A stretch of DNA of 64,000 nucleotides from RBG-16-66-20 sp036262835 (GTDB lineage Bacteria; Pseudomonadota; Gammaproteobacteria; Burkholderiales; SG8-39). The position numbers were made by a program, and so were the translations under genes. A model generated the notes under the pieces. The model worked only from the letters and a program-made list of their open reading frames with translations. It made no database searches and was not told where the DNA came from. Within the stretch, counting starts at the first letter, position 1; each line of letters opens with the position of its first letter. This document shows positions 60,907-64,000 of the stretch, piece by piece. The stretch is from NCBI GenBank assembly GCA_036262835.1, contig DATAID010000065.1:5074-69073 (forward strand), in the 5' to 3' direction.

Positions 60907-61854
60907 TCAGGCCGCGCGCGCGGGGCGGGCGGAGAGGGAGTAGCAGGTGCGGCGCAGCCGCGCCAGGTCCGCGCTTTCGATCGCTTCCTTCAGGTAGCTC
61001 ATGTTGGCGTCGATTTCGGTCTGGTACAGGCTCGGTCCGTCGAAATGCGCCTCGGCGTAGCGGTCCGCGGCGCCGAGCTTCTTCAGGATGCGCTCGCGCG
61101 CCACGTACTCGTAGAAGCCCGGCGTCTTGTAGATGAGGTCCTCGGGCGAGGTGTAGCGCACGATCTCGCGGCCGTCGGCGGTTTTCTCGCGCGCGACCGA
61201 GCCGAGCACGAACTCCTGGTAGAGGAACTCGCGGCATTTCTCGAGGTACATGCGGTCCGACATCTGGCCGATCAGGTCGGCCGCGCCGACCATGCAGCCG
61301 AGCAGGCGATCGCGCGGTTCGGCGACCTTGATGTCGTCCAGATCCATCTCGTAGCCGGTGAAGTGCACGAGTTTCGCGGCGAGCTCGGCCTCGGCGCCGA
61401 AGCCGATCGTCGGCAGGTAGCGCAGCAGGAAATCGGCGCTCCTCGAGACGTGCACCTTGGTGAAGACGGCGCCGTTCTCCACCGCCGACTCCGAATTGCG
61501 GCGCATGTAGCCCGAGTCGTGCAGGAGCGCGATCACCACGCCGAGGATCGCGCGCCGCGGCCCCATGCGCTCGGCGCCCGGGCGGCTGCGATCATGCCCG
61601 TCCACGAGCCGCGCCATCGCGAGCGTCATGTCGAGCGTGTGGCGAATATCGTGATAGAGCGTGTCGCAGGGCAGATAGCCGGGGTAGCGTCCTTCGAAGA
61701 GCGCATGCACGTCGTCGAAGGCGCGGGTGAGCGAGGCGAGCTGCGCCCCCGGATAGCGCGCGGCAATGATCTCCGCGACGGCGTCGCGGACCTGCGCGGC
61801 CTCTTCTACGTTGATCCGGTTGCTGACGTCGTTCTGGTTCAACCGCCCGTGCAT
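60907..61854 (-). CDS. HD-domain phosphohydrolase-like protein
   Basis: 315 residues from the ATG at 61852-61854 (MHGRLNQNDVSNRINVEEAA); an ATG at 61911 would add 19 residues of low quality. HD-type metal ligands are visible in TLYHDIRHTLDMTLAM and ALLHDSGYM, with later histidines in KLVHFTGYEMD. These domains hydrolyse nucleotides or phosphoesters such as cyclic nucleotides or (p)ppGpp. It is not the HD-GYP form. No transmembrane segment is present. It sits just downstream of rnpB on the same strand. Confidence 0.8.
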   Translation of the reverse strand: MHGRLNQNDVSNRINVEEAAQVRDAVAEIIAARYPGAQLASLTRAFDDVHALFEGRYPGYLPCDTLYHDIRHTLDMTLAMARLVDGHDRSRPGAERMGPRRAILGVVIALLHDSGYMRRNSESAVENGAVFTKVHVSRSADFLLRYLPTIGFGAEAELAAKLVHFTGYEMDLDDIKVAEPRDRLLGCMVGAADLIGQMSDRMYLEKCREFLYQEFVLGSVAREKTADGREIVRYTSPEDLIYKTPGFYEYVARERILKKLGAADRYAEAHFDGPSLYQTEIDANMSYLKEAIESADLARLRRTCYSLSARPARAA

Positions 61855-61970
61855 CGGCGTCGAGTCCCTCCCCGGACCCTTTCCCCCTGACACTTCCTGA
61901 CCGATTATCAAGCTTTCCCTACTTTAGGGGCAAGGGCTTTTATCTCATTGTCTGCCGCGCAGGCAACAAA

Positions 61971-62336
61971 CGGGAGCCGGCCGATAAGCCGGGTTCTGTG
62001 CGAAGGTCACCCCGAAGGGGACCCCCCGGCAGCCATTCCTCTGGACCCCCGGTCACCCGAGGGTTCTAGCCACCTACCCGCAAGCTCGGCCGAGCCGGCC
62101 CTATGTGCGTTGCCGCACGCGCTTGCCTATTTGGTGTTGCTCCGGATGGAGGTTGCCCGTTTCACCCCGCCGGATACTTGCGTAGCCGACGGACTCGTCT
62201 CTGTGGCCCTGTTCGTCGCCTTCGCGCACGCTTGCGCGCACGTTATCCGCGCCGGGGTGTTACCCCGCATCCCGCTCTATGGAGCCCGGACTTTCCTCTG
62301 CATCTTGCGACACAGCGACTGCCTGGCCGGCTCCCG
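61971..62336 (-). ncRNA. rnpB: RNase P RNA, bacterial type A
   Basis: The catalytic RNA that trims the 5' leader of tRNA precursors. On the minus strand the 5' region contains the universal P4 strand GAGGAAAGTCCGGGCTCC (62281-62298). The 3' end contains ACAGAACCCGGCTTATCGG (61981-61999). The ends pair perfectly as helix P1: CGGGAGCCGGCC (62325-62336) with GGCCGGCTCCCG (61971-61982). Length about 366 bases, normal for Betaproteobacteria. The 5' 77 bases also encode the C-terminus of the upstream DUF3025 reading frame. Confidence 0.96.
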
Positions 62337-63066
62337 GGCGCGATTTTACCGGGTACAGCGCGGGCAGGCCGAAAACCCGCAGCGGCGGCAAGTCGCGCGG
62401 CGAGCTTCCCCTGGTGGCGAGCCATTCGGCGCAATGCGCGTCAAGATCCTGCGAGGGATCCGCGAAGATCACCTTGCAGGTGATGCCCGCGTAGGGCGCG
62501 AGCGCCTGCTCGAGGACGGCGTGCCCCACGACGACCACGCGAAGTCGGGCCGGTGCGCCGAAGAGCTCCGCCCAGCGCTGCGCGCGCACGAGCCCCTCGA
62601 TCTGCGCATCGCCGACGACGATCGCGCCGCCTTCGTCGAAGATCGTCAGCATGTCGCGCAGGCGCCCGCGCTTGCCGCCTTCTTTCGGGATCTCGCGCGC
62701 ATGCATCGCGTTGATGCGTGCCTTCGTCCGTGGAAACGCGAGCCAGACCAGAGCGTTGAAGAGGTCGTGGTTGTTCTCGGGGCGCGTGCTGACCTCACCC
62801 GTCTCGAAGAGATGCACCTCGTAGTACGGGTTCGAGGGCGCGGGCGGAACGAAGCGGATGGGTTTTCCGCTTTCCGTCTTTATTTGCCGTTCTGCGGAGA
62901 AGGAATTCAGCAACGCGAGCGACGGCGCGTTGCCGAGCCGCTCCAGCCAAGGGCGGTAGGGCCCGAAAACCGGATGGCCTAGACGAGCTTCCAGGGAATT
63001 GCCTCGCCCGCGCGCAGCGGCACCAGGCGCTCCTCGCCGAAAGCGAGCGTATGGGGCACGATCCAT
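62260..63066 (-). CDS. DUF3025 domain-containing protein, C-terminus running into rnpB
   Basis: Up to 268 residues. The DUF3025 body is clear: FETGEVSTRPENNHDLFNAL, then WLAFPRTKARINAMHAREI and LTIFDEGGAIVV, up to LPPLRVFGLPALYP. At this point relatives continue with an Asn-Glu-Asp-Pro-Ala-Phe-Tyr type ending. Here that is replaced by codons lying in the rnpB promoter and the first 77 bases of rnpB, ending at the TAA at 62260. The ATG at 63066 lies inside pyrC and gives an odd basic N-terminus, so a later non-ATG start is possible. Function unknown; possibly a decaying gene. Confidence 0.7.
   Translation of the reverse strand: MDRAPYARFRRGAPGAAARGRGNSLEARLGHPVFGPYRPWLERLGNAPSLALLNSFSAERQIKTESGKPIRFVPPAPSNPYYEVHLFETGEVSTRPENNHDLFNALVWLAFPRTKARINAMHAREIPKEGGKRGRLRDMLTIFDEGGAIVVGDAQIEGLVRAQRWAELFGAPARLRVVVVGHAVLEQALAPYAGITCKVIFADPSQDLDAHCAEWLATRGSSPRDLPPLRVFGLPALYPVKSRPGAGQAVAVSQDAEESPGSIERDAG
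62343..62348 (-). promoter_or_regulatory. -10 element of rnpB inside the DUF3025 frame
   Basis: TAAAAT on the minus strand, ending seven bases before the first base of helix P1 at 62336, the right distance for transcription to start at the mature 5' end. The -35 region is G/C-rich and weak. The same bases encode Val-Lys of the DUF3025 frame. Confidence 0.6.
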
Positions 63067-64000
63067 TCCCGGCGCTCGAGGGTAATCGTGTCCTCGTTTT
63101 GCGGCAGCCCGTAGAAGGCGGGGCCGAAGCGGCTGGCGAAATCCTCCAGCCGGTCGAGCGCGCCGGCTTCCTCGAAGGCGGTGGCGTAGAGCTCGATCGC
63201 CGAATGGGCGGTATAGATGCCGGCGCAGCCGCAGGCCGTCTCCTTCGTGCCTTGCGCGTGCGGCGCGCTGTCGGTGCCAAGGAAGAATTTCGGATTGCCC
63301 GAGGTCGCGGCCTCGACCAGCGCCTCGCGGTCCTCTTCGCGCTTGAGCACCGGCAGGCAGTAGTGGTGCGGTCGGATGCCGCCCAGGAAGAGCGCGTTGC
63401 GGTTGAGGAGCAGGTGGTGCGCCGTGATGGTGCCCGCGATGCGCGCGCCGGTCACCTCGACGAACTGCACCGCCTCGCGCGTGGTGATGTGCTCGAGCAC
63501 GACCTTCAGGCCCTGGAAGCGCTCGACCGTCGGGCCGAGGATTTCCTCGAGGTAGACGCGCTCCCGGTCGAACACGTCGATCTCGGGATCGGTCGTCTCG
63601 CCGTGGATGAGGAGCGGCAGCCCCAGCTCCTCCATGCGCTCCAGGGCCCGAAAGCAGCGCGAGATGCGCGTCACGCCCGCATCCGAATGGGTGGTCGCGC
63701 CGGCCGGGTAGAGCTTCACGCCGTGCACCCGGCCCGAGAGCTTGGCGCGCGTGATTTCCTCGGGCGGCGTGTCGTCGGTGAGATAGAGCGTCATCAGCGG
63801 CTCGAATCCGGCGCCTTCGGGCAGCGCGCCGAGGATGCGCTCGCGATAGTGCAGCGCCTGCTGCGTCGTCGTCACCGGCGGCTTCAGGTTCGGCATCACG
63901 ATCGCGCGCGCGAAGCAGCGCGCGGTGTCCGCCAGCACCGAGGCCATGCCCGGGCCGTCGCGCAGGTGCAGGTGCCAGTCGTCGGGCCGGGTGAGCGTGA
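62979..64000 (-). CDS. pyrC: Dihydroorotase, N-terminus cut by window edge
   Basis: About 340 residues are visible, with the start codon outside the window. The frame begins TLTRPDDWHLHLRDGPGMAS, which carries the HxH metal ligands of class II (homodimeric) dihydroorotase. The carboxylated lysine is in HGVKLYPAGATTHSD, with later ligands in LPLLIHGET and VVLEHITT and the catalytic Asp in FLGTDSAPH. It closes carbamoyl-aspartate to dihydroorotate in pyrimidine synthesis. The DUF3025 gene starts within its 3' end; pyrC next to DUF3025 is a common betaproteobacterial arrangement. Confidence 0.95.
   Translation of the reverse strand, partial: TLTRPDDWHLHLRDGPGMASVLADTARCFARAIVMPNLKPPVTTTQQALHYRERILGALPEGAGFEPLMTLYLTDDTPPEEITRAKLSGRVHGVKLYPAGATTHSDAGVTRISRCFRALERMEELGLPLLIHGETTDPEIDVFDRERVYLEEILGPTVERFQGLKVVLEHITTREAVQFVEVTGARIAGTITAHHLLLNRNALFLGGIRPHHYCLPVLKREEDREALVEAATSGNPKFFLGTDSAPHAQGTKETACGCAGIYTAHSAIELYATAFEEAGALDRLEDFASRFGPAFYGLPQNEDTITLERREWIVPHTLAFGEERLVPLRAGEAIPWKLV

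Noticed and set aside
61948..62982. Open frame of 344 codons on the plus strand
   Set aside because: It is antisense to rnpB and the DUF3025 gene. The RNA gene explains the sequence conservation here.
62795..63280. Minus-strand open frame of 161 codons between DUF3025 and pyrC
   Set aside because: It overlaps both genes in a third frame and has no recognisable sequence pattern.

Overview
The window is high-G+C bacterial chromosome, densely packed with genes and typical of a Betaproteobacterium (Burkholderiales-like). The reasons are gene content (single-chain NADP-isocitrate dehydrogenase, clpS-clpA, glcDEF, a three-gene pntAA-pntAB-pntB transhydrogenase, pyrC next to a DUF3025 gene and rnpB) and codon use dominated by G/C third positions. 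I cannot name a genus. I see no insertion sequence, prophage, CRISPR array or tRNA gene, and no gene-free stretch over 300 bases. The largest gaps are 16948-17225, 51619-51809 and 22104-22262. About 63 protein genes and one RNA gene (rnpB) are supported. gluQRS and pyrC run off the window ends.

Layout. 1-7.1 kb: gluQRS (partial), thioredoxin, pirin, fumC, an exported-looking methyltransferase, a TraB/GumN protein, purN, a DUF3108 protein and an RsmB-type rRNA methyltransferase. 7-12.8 kb: a secreted protein, an MscS channel, a fatty-acid desaturase, rpmB-rpmG, radC and coaBC. 12.8-19.7 kb: a flavocytochrome c sulfide dehydrogenase pair, clpS-clpA, a cold-shock gene and icd. 19.7-24.6 kb: HupE-like and TPR proteins, a 56-residue lysine-rich secreted protein, a DUF192 protein, an EamA transporter with a histidine-rich tail and a PuuD-like membrane protein. 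24.6-34.7 kb: an amino-acid ABC importer without ATPase, hydroxypyruvate isomerase, glycolate oxidase glcD-E-F and a molybdopterin oxidoreductase. 34.7-45.8 kb: a PAS/GGDEF protein, two tandem oxygenase-like genes, an ABC exporter, an osmoprotectant binding/permease fusion, the pnt transhydrogenase and three small genes of unknown role. 45.9-51.6 kb: a trehalose operon. 51.8-60.3 kb: a cation antiporter with a GCS2 ligase, an NhaD-like transporter, a TRAP transporter and an amidase. 60.3-64 kb: a PAS protein, an HD protein, rnpB, a DUF3025 gene and pyrC.

Genes that work together. hyi-glcD-glcE-glcF handles C2 (glycolate/glyoxylate) carbon. fumC, icd and pnt supply TCA flux and NADPH. otsA-otsB-GH15-ROK encodes trehalose synthesis and a probable route back through glucose to glucose-6-phosphate; its OtsA carries an N-terminal two-helix extracytoplasmic domain, the most system-like novelty here. 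The osmoprotectant fusion, MscS channel, cation antiporters and trehalose genes together suggest strong osmotic and ionic stress handling. The TRAP importer and amidase form one transport-and-hydrolysis unit.

Other points for follow-up: a DUF3025 gene whose C-terminal codons lie in the 5' end of rnpB on the same strand; a degenerate/intact oxygenase pair; a methyltransferase with a lipoprotein-type signal; and several genes with a -10-like hexamer only 5-8 bases before a start codon that lacks a Shine-Dalgarno site. Functions are assigned by recognising families and motifs by eye; no database search was run.
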